Assembly (NCBI RefSeq): GCF_009696685.2
Contig: NZ_CP102355.1
Location: 372,001-436,000 of the forward strand
From: Paracoccus sp. SMMA_5_TC
Lineage (GTDB): Bacteria > Pseudomonadota > Alphaproteobacteria > Rhodobacterales > Rhodobacteraceae
Length of the DNA: 64,000 nucleotides
Direction of reading: 5' to 3'
The translations under genes and the position numbers were made by a program. Position 1 is the first letter of the stretch, and each line of letters opens with the position of its first letter. The notes beneath the pieces were generated by a model. It saw only the letters and a program-made list of their open reading frames with translations, ran no database searches and was not told where the DNA came from. Shown here piece after piece: positions 24,689 through 34,190 of this stretch.

Positions 24689-27250
24689 CTAAGACTGCGG
24701 CGACTGGTCGGATTCGGCCTCGTCCCGCGCCATGAGAATCGATTCCTGCGCCGCGGCCAGCCGCGCGACAGGGACACGGAAGGGCGAACAGGACACGTAA
24801 TTCACCCCCGCGCGCAAGCAGAAGGCGATCGATTCGGGGTTGCCGCCATGTTCCCCGCAGACCGAAATGGTGATGCCCGGCTTGTGGCTGCGCGCACGCT
24901 CGGCGCCGATCGCGACCAGCTCGCCCACCCCGTCGCGGTCGAGGATGTGGAACGGATCCTCGGAATAGACCCCCTGGGCGACATAGGTGCCCATGAAGCG
25001 GCCGGCGTCGTCGCGCGACAGGCCATAGGTCATCTGTGTCAGGTCGTTGGTGCCAAAGGACAGGAAGGCCGCGTGTTCGGCGATATCACCGGCGCGCAAG
25101 GCGGCGCGCGGCGTCTCGACCATGACCCCCAGCCGATAGGTGAAATCCTTGCGGGTTTCGTTGCGCACGGCGGCGGCGACGGCATCGATGCGGGTCTTGA
25201 CCAGTTCCACCTCGCGCCGGGCACTCACCAGCGGGATCATGATTTCGGGCACCACCGGATCGCCGTTGTGGCTGGCCTGGATGGTTGCCTCGAAAATGGC
25301 GCGCGCCTGCATGTCATAGATTTCCGGCACGGTTATGCCCAGCCGCACGCCGCGCATCCCCAGCATCGGGTTGAATTCGCTGAGCGCTTCGACCCGGCGG
25401 ATGACATCGGACAAGGGCAGGTCCAGCGAGGCCGCCAGCTCCCGCATGCCCTCGCGGTCATGGGGCAGGAATTCATGCAGCGGCGGGTCGAACAGGCGGA
25501 TGGTGACGGGCAGTCCGGCCATGATCTCGAACAGGGCGGCGAAATCGCCGCGCTGCATCGGCAACAGGCGTTCCAGCGACAGGCGTCGATCCTCGGGCTT
25601 GTCGGCAAAGATCATCTCGCGCATGGCCGGCAGGCGTTCATCGTCAAAGAACATGTGCTCGGTCCGGCACAGGCCGATGCCCTGCGCGTTGAAGCGGCGG
25701 GCGGTGCGCGCATCCTCGGGCGTGTCGGCATTGGCGCGGATTTTGATGCGGCAATGGCTGTCGGCCCAGTCGAGCAGCTGGTTGAAGCTGTCGTCCAGCG
25801 CGGGTTCCAGCATTTCGGCAGCGCCGGCCAGCACCTCGCCCGAGGTGCCGTCGACGGTGATTTCCTCGCCCTCGTGAAACAGCCGCCCGGCCACCTGCAT
25901 GGTTCGCGCGCGGAAATCGATGCTGATGCCCGTGGCGCCGACGATGCAGGGCAAACCGATGCCGCGGGCAATCACGGCGGCGTGGCTGGTCATGCCGCCG
26001 CGTTCTGTGACCACCGCGACCGAGGCGTGCATGCCGCGGATATCCTCGGGCACGGTTTCTCGCCGCACCAGAACCACCCGCTCGCCCCGCGCCTCGGCGG
26101 CCTGCGCGGCCGCGGCGGTAAAGACGATGCGGCCGGTCGCGGCGCCGGGGCTGGCGTTGATGCCGCGAGCAATCACCTCGCGGGGGGCGCGTGGATCGAC
26201 CTGGTGGTGCAGCAGGTCGGACAGGGCCCGCGGCTCGACCCGCATCACCGCCTCTTCAGCCGGAATGATGCCGTCGCGGGCCAGGGCAACGGCGATGCGG
26301 ACGCTGGCCCGCGACGTGCGTTGAACACGGGTGGCGTCGATGATCGACAACCGGCTGTCCGAGACGACGAATTCGATCTGCATTTCCTCGCGCAGGCGCT
26401 CGCGGGCGGCCACGCCATAGCGGATCAGGTCGGCAAAGACTTGCGGCGCCGCCTCCTCCAGCGAGGGGCCGCGCGGGTCACGGGTCAGATACAGCGTCTC
26501 GGCGCCCTGACCGCTGGTGCTGCCCTGGCTCTGGCCGCGAAAGCGTCCGGTGACGCGCGGGGTTCCGGTCAGTCCATCGACAAGCTGAATGGTGCCCGAT
26601 CCGGTGACGCCGGGGCCAATGGCCAGCGCCATGTCCTGCACCACCAACCCCAGCGGCGCGTTCGGAGGCGCACCCTTGGCCTGACGCAGCAGCCGTGCGG
26701 TCGGCCCGTCCCAGGCCCGGGCCATGCTGCGCAGCACCTCGGCCAGCTGCTGCGCAGGATCCTGGGGAAATTCCTCGTCGGTTTCGTCCTCATAGGCGCG
26801 CAGTGCGGCGGCAAGGCTTGTGTCGCTGTCGGAAAACATGTCCGGGTCCAGCCGCGCCACATGCACGGCATAGGACTGCACGAAACCCAGATAGATGGCA
26901 TCGGCGGCCGCCTGGCCGCGCGACTGGACCAGGCGGGCGTGACATGCGTCGTTTATCCCGACATTCAGGACAGTGCCCGGCCCGCCCCAGGCTGGATCCA
27001 CGGCCGAGGGCCGCACGCTGACCAGCCCGCCACCGCGCGCGATGATCCGGGCAAGACTGTCGGGATCGGGGCTGTGGCCCGCGGCGATGGCGCGCACGGC
27101 ATCGGCGGAAATCGCGAAGCTGGCCGGCACCGGTAAATCCATGCGGATCAGCCGCTGCAGGCATTTCGCCCGCCAGCCGTGACGGGAGGTTTGCACCCGT
27201 GCGGCGGGGGTGATTTCGACAATGGCTTCGGGATCGGTCAAAAGGGACAT
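24689..27250 (-). CDS. Pyruvate phosphate dikinase-like PEP-utilising protein with altered ATP site
   Basis: An 853-residue protein with all three PPDK parts. The swivelling phosphohistidine domain is intact (GGMTSHAAV, His423), and the C-terminal PEP/pyruvate barrel is intact (RLFDPPLHEF, FGTNDLTQMTYGLSRDDAGR, VCGEHGG with Cys798). The N-terminal ATP-grasp region is divergent: the GGKG loop reads HGWRAKC, the MPGMMDTVLNLG stretch reads AWGGPGTVLNVG, and the LQTR segment that supplies ATP ligands reads IDAT. Arg80 and Glu293 remain. It may be a PPDK with unusual nucleotide use or a PEP-binding paralogue. It lies between glyS and the cell-wall hydrolase gene, apparently alone. Confidence 0.82.
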   Translation of the reverse strand: MSLLTDPEAIVEITPAARVQTSRHGWRAKCLQRLIRMDLPVPASFAISADAVRAIAAGHSPDPDSLARIIARGGGLVSVRPSAVDPAWGGPGTVLNVGINDACHARLVQSRGQAAADAIYLGFVQSYAVHVARLDPDMFSDSDTSLAAALRAYEDETDEEFPQDPAQQLAEVLRSMARAWDGPTARLLRQAKGAPPNAPLGLVVQDMALAIGPGVTGSGTIQLVDGLTGTPRVTGRFRGQSQGSTSGQGAETLYLTRDPRGPSLEEAAPQVFADLIRYGVAARERLREEMQIEFVVSDSRLSIIDATRVQRTSRASVRIAVALARDGIIPAEEAVMRVEPRALSDLLHHQVDPRAPREVIARGINASPGAATGRIVFTAAAAQAAEARGERVVLVRRETVPEDIRGMHASVAVVTERGGMTSHAAVIARGIGLPCIVGATGISIDFRARTMQVAGRLFHEGEEITVDGTSGEVLAGAAEMLEPALDDSFNQLLDWADSHCRIKIRANADTPEDARTARRFNAQGIGLCRTEHMFFDDERLPAMREMIFADKPEDRRLSLERLLPMQRGDFAALFEIMAGLPVTIRLFDPPLHEFLPHDREGMRELAASLDLPLSDVIRRVEALSEFNPMLGMRGVRLGITVPEIYDMQARAIFEATIQASHNGDPVVPEIMIPLVSARREVELVKTRIDAVAAAVRNETRKDFTYRLGVMVETPRAALRAGDIAEHAAFLSFGTNDLTQMTYGLSRDDAGRFMGTYVAQGVYSEDPFHILDRDGVGELVAIGAERARSHKPGITISVCGEHGGNPESIAFCLRAGVNYVSCSPFRVPVARLAAAQESILMARDEAESDQSPQS

Positions 27251-27385
27251 GGCGCTTGCAGATTAGGCATGCGCCGCATCTTGCTGCAAGTGCGAACAGC
27301 GGCTGCGGCGCACCGGGGCGCAGCCCCCGGCCGGGCCGGCCCCCGATGGGGCGGCACGGCCGGACCCGGCCCGGGGCTTTGCGCC

Positions 27386-29488
27386 TCAGCCCTCGATACG
27401 GCCGAAATCGGCGACCAGCCGGCCGGCATCGCGGATGCGCGACAGCAGGTTCAGCCGGTTGCGGCGCAAGACCTGGTTGTCGCTGTTGATCTGCACCGCC
27501 TCGAAAAAGGCGTCGATCGGGGCGCGCAGCGCGGCGATGGCCGCCATCGCGGCCGAGAAGTCCTCGCCGGCGACGGCCGCAGAGATCGCCGGTTCTGCGG
27601 TGTCAAGGGCGGCGAAAAGGCCGCGTTCCTCGTCGGTCTCGGCGAATTTCGGGTCGGCGCCAAAGCTGTATTCGACCCCATCCTTTTCCTCGGCCTGCGC
27701 CAGGATATTGCCCGCGCGCTTCAGGCCCTGGGTCAGGTTCCGGCCGTCGTCGGTCTGCAGCATGGCGTTCAGCGCCGTAGCGCGCCTGACCACCAGCACC
27801 AGATCGTCATTGCCGGGCATCGCCAGCACCGCATCGATGATGTCGTGACGGATGCCCTGGTCGCGCAGATAGACCTTGAGCCGGTCATGGATGAAGGAAA
27901 GCAGTTCATTGGTATCGGCAGGGCCGGGACCGCCGTCGCGTTCCCTTGCGCCGACCAGTTCCTGGGCCTTGGCAAAGGGCCCGGGCCGAGCATTGAGGGC
28001 AATCCTTGCCTCATTGCCCAACACCAGCCGGATCACCCCCAGCGCCGCCCGCCGCAGTGCAAAGGGGTCTTTCGACCCGGTGGGTTTCTCGTCAATCGCC
28101 CAGAACCCGGTCAGCGTGTCGATCTTGTCGGCCAGGGCGACGGCGACCGATACCGGCGCGGTCGGCACGGCATCGGACGGGCCCAGCGGCGAATAGTGAT
28201 CGCGCGCGGCATCGGCGACGGCGGGCGCCAGCCCGGCCTCCAGCGCGTAATAGCGCCCCATCGTCCCCTGCAACTCGGGGAATTCGCCGACCATGGCGCT
28301 GCGCAGGTCCAGCTTGGCGATGCGCGCCGCCTGTTCGGCCAGATCGGGATCGGCACCGACCTGCGGCGCGATCTCGCGCGCAAGCGCCGCGATGCGCGCG
28401 ATGCGGTCGGCCTGACTGCCCAGCTTGCCGTGGAAGGTGACGGATTTCAGCCCCTCGGCCCAGGCGCCCATCCCGGCTTTCGCCTCGCGCAGGTCGTTTT
28501 CCCAGAAGAAGGCGGCATCGGACAGGCGCGCCGCCAGCACCCGCTGGTTGCCGGCCAGGATCGCCGCGCCGTCATCGGCGGCCTCGATATTGGCGACGGT
28601 GACGAAGCCCTCGATCCGGCCGGTTTTCGGGTTGCGGGCCGAAAAGAACTTCTGATGTTCCTTCATCGAGGTTTGCAGCACCTCGGGCGGCAGCGACAGG
28701 AAACGCTCCTCGATCGCGCCCATCAGCGGCACCGGCCATTCGACCAGGCCGGCGACCTCGGCCAAGAGCGCATCGTCGGGCACGATCTCCCAGCCGCGGG
28801 CAAAGGCCAGGTTCGCGGCCTCTTGCCGGATCGCGGCCTCGCGCTCGGCGGGGTCCAGCATCACCCTGGCGCGGCGCAGCCGGGCGGCGTAATCGTCAAA
28901 GCCGGACACGGCAAAGGCATCGGGGGCCATGAAACGATGGCCGCGGGTGCTGTTGCCAGCGCGAATGCCGTCGATGTCCAGCGGCACCACCGTGGCCCCG
29001 GCCTCGTCCGACAGCAGGCAGATGATCGCATGCAGCGGCCGCACCCAGCGCAGGCTGCCATTGCCCCAGCGCATGGATTTCGGCCAGGGAAAGTTGCGGA
29101 TCGTGCCCGCCAGCACCTCGGCCACGATCTCGGCGGCGGGGCGGCCGGGTTTTTCGACCACCGCGAACCAGACCTGACCCTTCTTGTCGTCGCGCGCCTC
29201 GAGCTGATCGCGCGTGAGGCCGGTCGAACGCAGGAAACCCTGCAAGGCCGCCTCGGGCGCGTCGGTGCGCGGGCCCTTGCGCTCCTCGCGCGTGGTTGGG
29301 CTGTGGGCGGTCAGCCCCTGGACGGTCAGCGCCAGCCGGCGTGGCGTCGAGAAGGCGCCCGCACCGGCATAGGTCAGCCCGGCCTCGACCAGACCGTCGG
29401 TAACCAGTTTCTTCAGATCCTCGCGGGCGCGGGCCTGCATCCGCGCCGGGATTTCTTCCGAGAACAGCTCGATCAGAAGGTCGGGCAT
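27386..29488 (-). CDS. glyS: Glycine-tRNA ligase beta subunit
   Basis: The 700-residue beta subunit of the bacterial alpha2beta2 glycyl-tRNA synthetase starts MPDLLIELFSEEIPARMQAR, the family N-terminus, and contains GTHGHRF-like RGHRFMAPDAF, KEHQKFFSARNP, and GEFPELQGTMGRYYA. The C-terminal part is the anticodon-recognition region. It supports tRNA binding and charging together with GlyQ. The ATG at 29488 shares its A with the stop of the preceding DUF6446-like gene (TGATG). The longer frame that reads upstream overlaps that gene and is not used. Confidence 0.96.
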   Translation of the reverse strand: MPDLLIELFSEEIPARMQARAREDLKKLVTDGLVEAGLTYAGAGAFSTPRRLALTVQGLTAHSPTTREERKGPRTDAPEAALQGFLRSTGLTRDQLEARDDKKGQVWFAVVEKPGRPAAEIVAEVLAGTIRNFPWPKSMRWGNGSLRWVRPLHAIICLLSDEAGATVVPLDIDGIRAGNSTRGHRFMAPDAFAVSGFDDYAARLRRARVMLDPAEREAAIRQEAANLAFARGWEIVPDDALLAEVAGLVEWPVPLMGAIEERFLSLPPEVLQTSMKEHQKFFSARNPKTGRIEGFVTVANIEAADDGAAILAGNQRVLAARLSDAAFFWENDLREAKAGMGAWAEGLKSVTFHGKLGSQADRIARIAALAREIAPQVGADPDLAEQAARIAKLDLRSAMVGEFPELQGTMGRYYALEAGLAPAVADAARDHYSPLGPSDAVPTAPVSVAVALADKIDTLTGFWAIDEKPTGSKDPFALRRAALGVIRLVLGNEARIALNARPGPFAKAQELVGARERDGGPGPADTNELLSFIHDRLKVYLRDQGIRHDIIDAVLAMPGNDDLVLVVRRATALNAMLQTDDGRNLTQGLKRAGNILAQAEEKDGVEYSFGADPKFAETDEERGLFAALDTAEPAISAAVAGEDFSAAMAAIAALRAPIDAFFEAVQINSDNQVLRRNRLNLLSRIRDAGRLVADFGRIEG

Positions 29489-29958
29489 CAGTCCATCACT
29501 CCGCGTTCGGGGGTCTTGTCGTTGAATTGCTGCCAGCCAAAGGCGCGGCCGTCGGGATAGACGGCGATCACCCGATCGACATCGGGGCGGATCTCGGACC
29601 GGGACAGATAGGCGCGGGCGGCGCCCGATTCCAGGTCGGCGCCGATGCGGGCGGCGTCGAAACAGGAAAACCAGCGCGGCGCGTTCAGGGGCGTCGGCTG
29701 CGCAAAGGGCTGCGCATCGGCAGGCAGCGGCTCGACCAGACGGAAACACGCCCGCCAGCGGATGGGCGAGCTGTCGGCATCGATGGCCTCGACCCCATCG
29801 GTTGCCAGAGGCAGCGCCTGATCGCCCACCATCACCGTCAGCGCCGCGGCCGACGGGTCGAGCCGGTCGTAAAAGCCGTATTCCTGCGCATACCAGACGC
29901 CGGCGCCGGCGGCCAGCGCGGCGGCGATCAGGATCATGGCGGGGATGCGTCCGTTCAT
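29488..29958 (-). CDS. DUF6446-like membrane-anchored protein between glyQ and glyS
   Basis: A 156-residue protein with one N-terminal membrane segment ([20 protein letters not shown]) and a periplasmic remainder with CFRLVEP, WFSCFDAARIGADL and a C-terminal VYPDGRAFGWQQFNDKT. It resembles DUF6446 proteins found between glyQ and glyS in Rhodobacteraceae. Two cysteines, in the CFR and SCF segments, could form a disulfide. Function unknown. The ATG at 29958 is chosen because the hydrophobic segment starts there; it follows glyQ with a few bases of overlap and is one base from glyS. Confidence 0.75.
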   Translation of the reverse strand: MNGRIPAMILIAAALAAGAGVWYAQEYGFYDRLDPSAAALTVMVGDQALPLATDGVEAIDADSSPIRWRACFRLVEPLPADAQPFAQPTPLNAPRWFSCFDAARIGADLESGAARAYLSRSEIRPDVDRVIAVYPDGRAFGWQQFNDKTPERGVMD

Positions 29959-29962
29959 CGGC

Positions 29963-30925
29963 TCAGGCCCCGCTGTCAAACGCCGGCAGCGGCGCTCCGG
30001 TCGCGGCCGAGGTGGTGACGAACAGATCGGCGCAGCGCTTGGCCAGCGCCCGCACCCGGCCGATATAGGCCTGGCGTTCGGTTACCGAAATCACCCCGCG
30101 CGCATCCAGCAGGTTGAACAGGTGGCTGGCCTTGATCGCCTGGTCATAGGCGGGATGGGCCATCACGATGGCCCGTCCGGCATCGTCGGTTTCGGCCGCG
30201 GCCAGGATGCGGTCGCATTCGGCCTCGGCATCCTTGAAATGCTGCAGCAGCATGTCGGTATCGGCCTGCTGGAAGTTCCAGCGCGAATATTCCCGCTCGG
30301 CCTGGCGGAAGATGTCGCCATAGGTCAGCGGGATCGGGCTGTCGGGATGGTTGAAGGGCATGTCCATGACATGCTCGACCCCCAGCACATACATCGCCAG
30401 CCGCTCGAGCCCATAGGTCAGTTCGCCCGAGACCGGGCGGCAGTCATGGCCGCCGACCTGCTGGAAATAGGTGAACTGGCTGACCTCCATCCCGTCGCAC
30501 CAGACTTCCCAGCCCAGGCCCCAGGCGCCCAGCGTCGGGCTTTCCCAGTCATCCTCGACAAAGCGGACATCGTGGATCATCGGGTCCAGGCCGATGGCCT
30601 TCAGGCTGCCCAGATACAGGTCCTGCAGGTTGGCGGGGCTGGGCTTGATGATGACCTGATACTGGTAATAATGCTGCAAACGGTTCGGGTTCTCGCCATA
30701 GCGGCCGTCGGTCGGCCGGCGCGAGGGTTGCACATAGGCCGCTGCCCAGGGCCGCGCCCCCAGACTGCGCAGCGTGGTCGCCGGGTGGAAGGTGCCCGCC
30801 CCCACCTCCATGTCATAGGGTTGCAGGACCGCACAGCCCTGCGCCGCCCAATAGGACTGCAGGCGCAGGATCACGTCCTGAAAGCAGGCCGGCTTGCTCG
30901 TCGGGGCATGCAGGGGGCTGGTCAT
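29963..30925 (-). CDS. glyQ: Glycine-tRNA ligase alpha subunit
   Basis: The 320-residue catalytic alpha subunit contains [53 protein letters not shown] (motif 2) and [14 protein letters not shown] (motif 3). It charges tRNA-Gly with GlyS; the window also encodes one of its substrates, tRNA-Gly(TCC), at 34001-34074. Two in-frame ATGs exist, at 30943 and 30925; I prefer 30925 because AAGGAA lies eight bases upstream. It leads a glyQ-DUF6446-glyS operon divergent from the SPOR-like gene. Confidence 0.96.
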   Translation of the reverse strand: MTSPLHAPTSKPACFQDVILRLQSYWAAQGCAVLQPYDMEVGAGTFHPATTLRSLGARPWAAAYVQPSRRPTDGRYGENPNRLQHYYQYQVIIKPSPANLQDLYLGSLKAIGLDPMIHDVRFVEDDWESPTLGAWGLGWEVWCDGMEVSQFTYFQQVGGHDCRPVSGELTYGLERLAMYVLGVEHVMDMPFNHPDSPIPLTYGDIFRQAEREYSRWNFQQADTDMLLQHFKDAEAECDRILAAAETDDAGRAIVMAHPAYDQAIKASHLFNLLDARGVISVTERQAYIGRVRALAKRCADLFVTTSAATGAPLPAFDSGA

Positions 30926-31011
30926 CGCGGTTTCCTTGGGCATAACTGGCAGGAAAGAACTGCCGCCTTCTAGGCAGAGGGCGGCGCAGGGTCAATGAGA
31001 GGGACAAGCCC

Positions 31012-32472
31012 ATGCGGCGCTTTGCAGGGATCATCGGGGCAGGCATCATCGGTTCGGCCCTGACACTGGCCGTCAGTGCGCCGGCGCTGGCCGAAGATGT
31101 GGTCATCCGCATCGAGGCCAAGCGCGGCGCCGAGGCGGCCGCCCAGGCCGCGCGCGGCTGGGGGGCGCAGTTTCCCGATGTGGTGACCTTTCCGCTGTCC
31201 GATGGCTGGGTCGGCATCGCGCTGGGGCCGATGCCGCGCGACCAGGCCGCCGCCCGGCTGGAGCAGCTGAAATCCCAGGGCCAGGTGCCGGGCGACAGTT
31301 TCCTGTCAGCCGCGGCGGGCCGGCAGTTGACACCGGTCAACGACGCCGCGCAGCCCGAGGCGGCGCAACCGCCCGCAGGCGCCGGCAATGCCTCGACCTT
31401 TCCGCGACCCGCCGCCGCCGATCCTGCCAGTGCCGACACTGCCGGTGCCGACCCTGATGCGGCAGAGGCACAGCCGGCGGCAGCCGAAACCGCCGCCGAT
31501 CCTGTCCCGGCGCCGCCGCAGTTTCACATCCGTCTGGAATCGACCCCCGACCGCGCCAAGGCCGAACAGCTGCTGGCCGACTGGCGCCAATCCCTGCCCG
31601 AGGCCGCGCTGTGGACCTTGCCCAATGGTCGCAGCGCCATTGCCATCGGCCCCGTGGATGAAGCCGCCGGCAAGGCCTGGCTGCGGGCGCTGCGCAATGC
31701 CGGGCTGGCACCCAAGGACGCCTTTCTTGCGCCCGCCGCGGACATGGGCGACATCGCCGTCGCCGGCGACGCCCCGCGCCTGCCCGCCCCCCCGTCCGAG
31801 GACGCCCGCCCTACCATGCCGCCGCTCGAGGAGATCCAGCGCGCGCTGCGCTGGGCCGGCCATTACGACGGCGCGATCGACGGCAAGGACGGGCCGATGA
31901 CGCAAAAGGCCATTGCCGAGGAAATCGTGCGGCTGCGCGCCTCGCCCGATCCGGCCACGGCGATGGCCGAACTGATCCGCCGCCGCGGCGAATGGCGCGC
32001 GCAGATGGGCCTGACCGAACTGCGCGACGACCACACTGGCCTGGCGCTGCCGGCACCGATGAACAAGCTGCAATTCGACCGCAACGAACGGGCGCTGTCG
32101 ATCTATGGCCCGCGCGACGGGTCCGGCGCGGCCCTGATCCTGTTCAGCCAGCCCGGCGGCCGGCAAGAGATGCTGGACCTGACCGGGCTGGTCACCGCGC
32201 TTGGCTGGGTGCCCTCGCCCCAGCGCAGCATCACCGCCGACAGCGCCCTGCTCAAGGGCCGCAACGACACCCATATCGGTCAGGCCGAGACACGCATCAT
32301 CGACGGTCAGGTGCAGGGTTTCGTGCTGATCTGGCCGGCAAGCGATGCCGAGACCCAGGCCCGGCTGGCAGCCGAGATGTCGGATGGCATCACCCGGATC
32401 AGTGCGCCCGCCGCGGCCGACGCCACCACCCAGGCCGCGGTCGACGACGCGCCGGCCCCACCCGCGCCCTAG
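31012..32472 (+). CDS. Secreted protein with two SPOR-like repeats and a peptidoglycan-binding-like segment
   Basis: A 486-residue exported protein. A signal peptide ends at APALAED near residue 29. Two related units follow, at about 29-100 and 165-235, each opening VIRIEAK or FHIRLES, then a helix, then a strand pair with GIALGP or AIAIGP, and closing FL; this is a SPOR-like duplication. They are joined by an Ala/Pro linker. A peptidoglycan-binding-1-like stretch (EEIQRALRWAGHYDGAIDGK) begins near residue 265, and a beta-rich C-terminal domain ends in an acidic Ala/Pro tail. Likely periplasmic and cell-wall associated; the C-terminal domain is unrecognised. Its TAG shares the CTAG with the convergent trkH stop. 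Confidence 0.75.
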   Translation: MRRFAGIIGAGIIGSALTLAVSAPALAEDVVIRIEAKRGAEAAAQAARGWGAQFPDVVTFPLSDGWVGIALGPMPRDQAAARLEQLKSQGQVPGDSFLSAAAGRQLTPVNDAAQPEAAQPPAGAGNASTFPRPAAADPASADTAGADPDAAEAQPAAAETAADPVPAPPQFHIRLESTPDRAKAEQLLADWRQSLPEAALWTLPNGRSAIAIGPVDEAAGKAWLRALRNAGLAPKDAFLAPAADMGDIAVAGDAPRLPAPPSEDARPTMPPLEEIQRALRWAGHYDGAIDGKDGPMTQKAIAEEIVRLRASPDPATAMAELIRRRGEWRAQMGLTELRDDHTGLALPAPMNKLQFDRNERALSIYGPRDGSGAALILFSQPGGRQEMLDLTGLVTALGWVPSPQRSITADSALLKGRNDTHIGQAETRIIDGQVQGFVLIWPASDAETQARLAAEMSDGITRISAPAAADATTQAAVDDAPAPPAP

Positions 32473-33917
32473 TCGCGCCAGAACCGCGGCAGCAGCAGCA
32501 CGAATACCGACAGCAGCTCCAGCCGGCCGACATACATCCCCAGGATCATCAGCCATTTCGCCGATGTGGGCAGTTCGCTGACCGAACCGTTGGCCGTCAG
32601 CTCGGGCCCCCACATCACGCCGATGTTGGCAATCGCCGTCCAGGCGCCGGTCAAAGCCGTGCGCGGATGCAGCCCGGTCAGCGCCAGCCCTACGATCAGC
32701 AGGCCAAAGGACAGGATGAACAGGGTAAAGAAGGCCATGACTGAGTTGATGACATCTTCGTCCAGCGGGCGGCCGTCATACAGCAGAGGAAACACCCGGT
32801 GCGGTGACTGCATCCGCCGCAACTGCGCCTTGACCGCCTGGAACAGCACCAGATAGCGGAACACCTTGACCGAACACGAGGTCGAGCCGGTGCAGCCGCC
32901 GATCAGCCCCGCCACCACCAGGATCACGAAGGGGAAATGCCCCCATTGCGTCACATCGGTCGACGCAAGGCCTGTGCCCGAGAATGTCGAGATGACGTTG
33001 AACGTGGTCTCGCGCAGCACCTCGGCCGGGTTCTGCGCCCCCAGCCACAACAGTCGATACAGCACGATGGCAGCTATGGCATAGCCGATCCAGCGGATAT
33101 AGACGCGCACCTGCACGTCGCGCCACAGCGGCACGGCCGAGCCGCGGATCAGCTGCACCATGCGGATAAAGGGGATCGACGCCATCAGCATGAACACCGA
33201 ACATGCGTATTCGGCCGGGCCGATATAGGGTCCGAAGCTGCTGTCGTAATTGGAAAACCCGCCCGTCGAACAGGTGGACAGCGCCAGCACCAGCGCGTCA
33301 TAGCCGGTCATGCCCAGAAGGATATAGACGATCATGCACAGCGCGGTCATGGCGATATAGACGCCGGTCATCTCGCGCGCGATGTCGAAGGCGCGCGGCA
33401 GGATCTTGCCCAGCGTATCGAACCCCTCGGAGCGAAAGAACTGCATGCCGCCGACCTTCATCACCGGCAGGAAGATCATCGCCACCACGATGATGCCCAA
33501 TCCGCCCGACCAGTTCAGGAACGCCCGCCACAGGTTCGTGCCCTTCGGCAGGTCGTCCAGCTGCGGAAAGGCGGTGGTGCCGGTGGTGGTAACGCCCGAC
33601 ATCGCCTCGAAATAGGCATCGGTCCAGCTGGCGCCCGGCGCGCCCAGCACAAAGGGCAAGGCGCCGGCCACCGGCAGCACCAGCCACAGCAGCGCCGTCA
33701 GCAGGAACACCTGATGGATTTCCAGCGAACGGTCCACCCGCGCCGTGGCCATTGCAACAAGTCCGCCGCCCAGCATGGTCAGCACCGCCGATTCCAGGAA
33801 TACCTGCCAGTGCGGATCGCCGTGCCACCAGTCCACCAGCATCGGCAGCATCATCGTCGCCCCCAGCGCGACGACGATCTTGCCGACAATATTGGCCACC
33901 GGGCGGACATCCATCAT
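32469..33917 (-). CDS. trkH: TrkH-type potassium uptake protein
   Basis: A 482-residue integral membrane protein of the Trk/Ktr/HKT superfamily with the four pore-loop repeats; visible filter segments are MSGVTTTGTTAF in the first, LALSTCSTGGFSNYD in the second, ISTFSGTGLASTD in the third and AWTAIANIGVMWGPE in the fourth. It should form the K+ channel unit that works with a TrkA subunit encoded elsewhere. Start at 33917 (MMDVRPVANIVGK), without an obvious ribosome-binding site; the longer frame upstream runs into the tRNA. Its stop overlaps that of the convergent gene. Confidence 0.93.
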   Translation of the reverse strand: MMDVRPVANIVGKIVVALGATMMLPMLVDWWHGDPHWQVFLESAVLTMLGGGLVAMATARVDRSLEIHQVFLLTALLWLVLPVAGALPFVLGAPGASWTDAYFEAMSGVTTTGTTAFPQLDDLPKGTNLWRAFLNWSGGLGIIVVAMIFLPVMKVGGMQFFRSEGFDTLGKILPRAFDIAREMTGVYIAMTALCMIVYILLGMTGYDALVLALSTCSTGGFSNYDSSFGPYIGPAEYACSVFMLMASIPFIRMVQLIRGSAVPLWRDVQVRVYIRWIGYAIAAIVLYRLLWLGAQNPAEVLRETTFNVISTFSGTGLASTDVTQWGHFPFVILVVAGLIGGCTGSTSCSVKVFRYLVLFQAVKAQLRRMQSPHRVFPLLYDGRPLDEDVINSVMAFFTLFILSFGLLIVGLALTGLHPRTALTGAWTAIANIGVMWGPELTANGSVSELPTSAKWLMILGMYVGRLELLSVFVLLLPRFWRD

Positions 33918-34000
33918 GGCTGACTGCTTGCCCCGCCTGCACGAAAGCGTCAAGCGCGCCGCTTGCATGCGCGGCCGCCAGCCCCTATAGAGGTCGCGTC

Positions 34001-34074
34001 GCGGGTGTAGCTCAATGGTAGAGCAGCAGCCTTCCAAGCTGAATACGTGGGTTCGATTCCCATCACCCGCTCCA
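34001..34074 (+). tRNA. tRNA-Gly, anticodon TCC
   Basis: A full cloverleaf: acceptor stem GCGGGTG (34001-34007) with CACCCGC (34064-34070), D arm GCTCAATGGTAGAGC, anticodon loop CTTCCAA with TCC at 34033-34035, T arm GTGGGTTCGATTCCCAT, discriminator T and an encoded CCA (34072-34074). The first pair of the anticodon stem is G-A. It reads GGA and GGG codons. It stands between divergent trkH and a small plus-strand gene. Confidence 0.96.
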
Positions 34075-34190
34075 CGCCTTCCGGTTCCGCGACTGCCTGG
34101 CGATGCTGGCATGGCTCGCGGCCCTGCCCTTCCGTTCGCTGTGTCTTGGCCCTATATGCTGAAGCAACACCGGCAATGGGAAAGGAAGCC

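Noticed and set aside
24677..29560. Very long plus-strand frames of about 800 codons each opposite the PPDK-like gene and glyS.
   Set aside because: They are codon-usage shadows of the minus-strand genes, with low-complexity products lacking recognisable domains.
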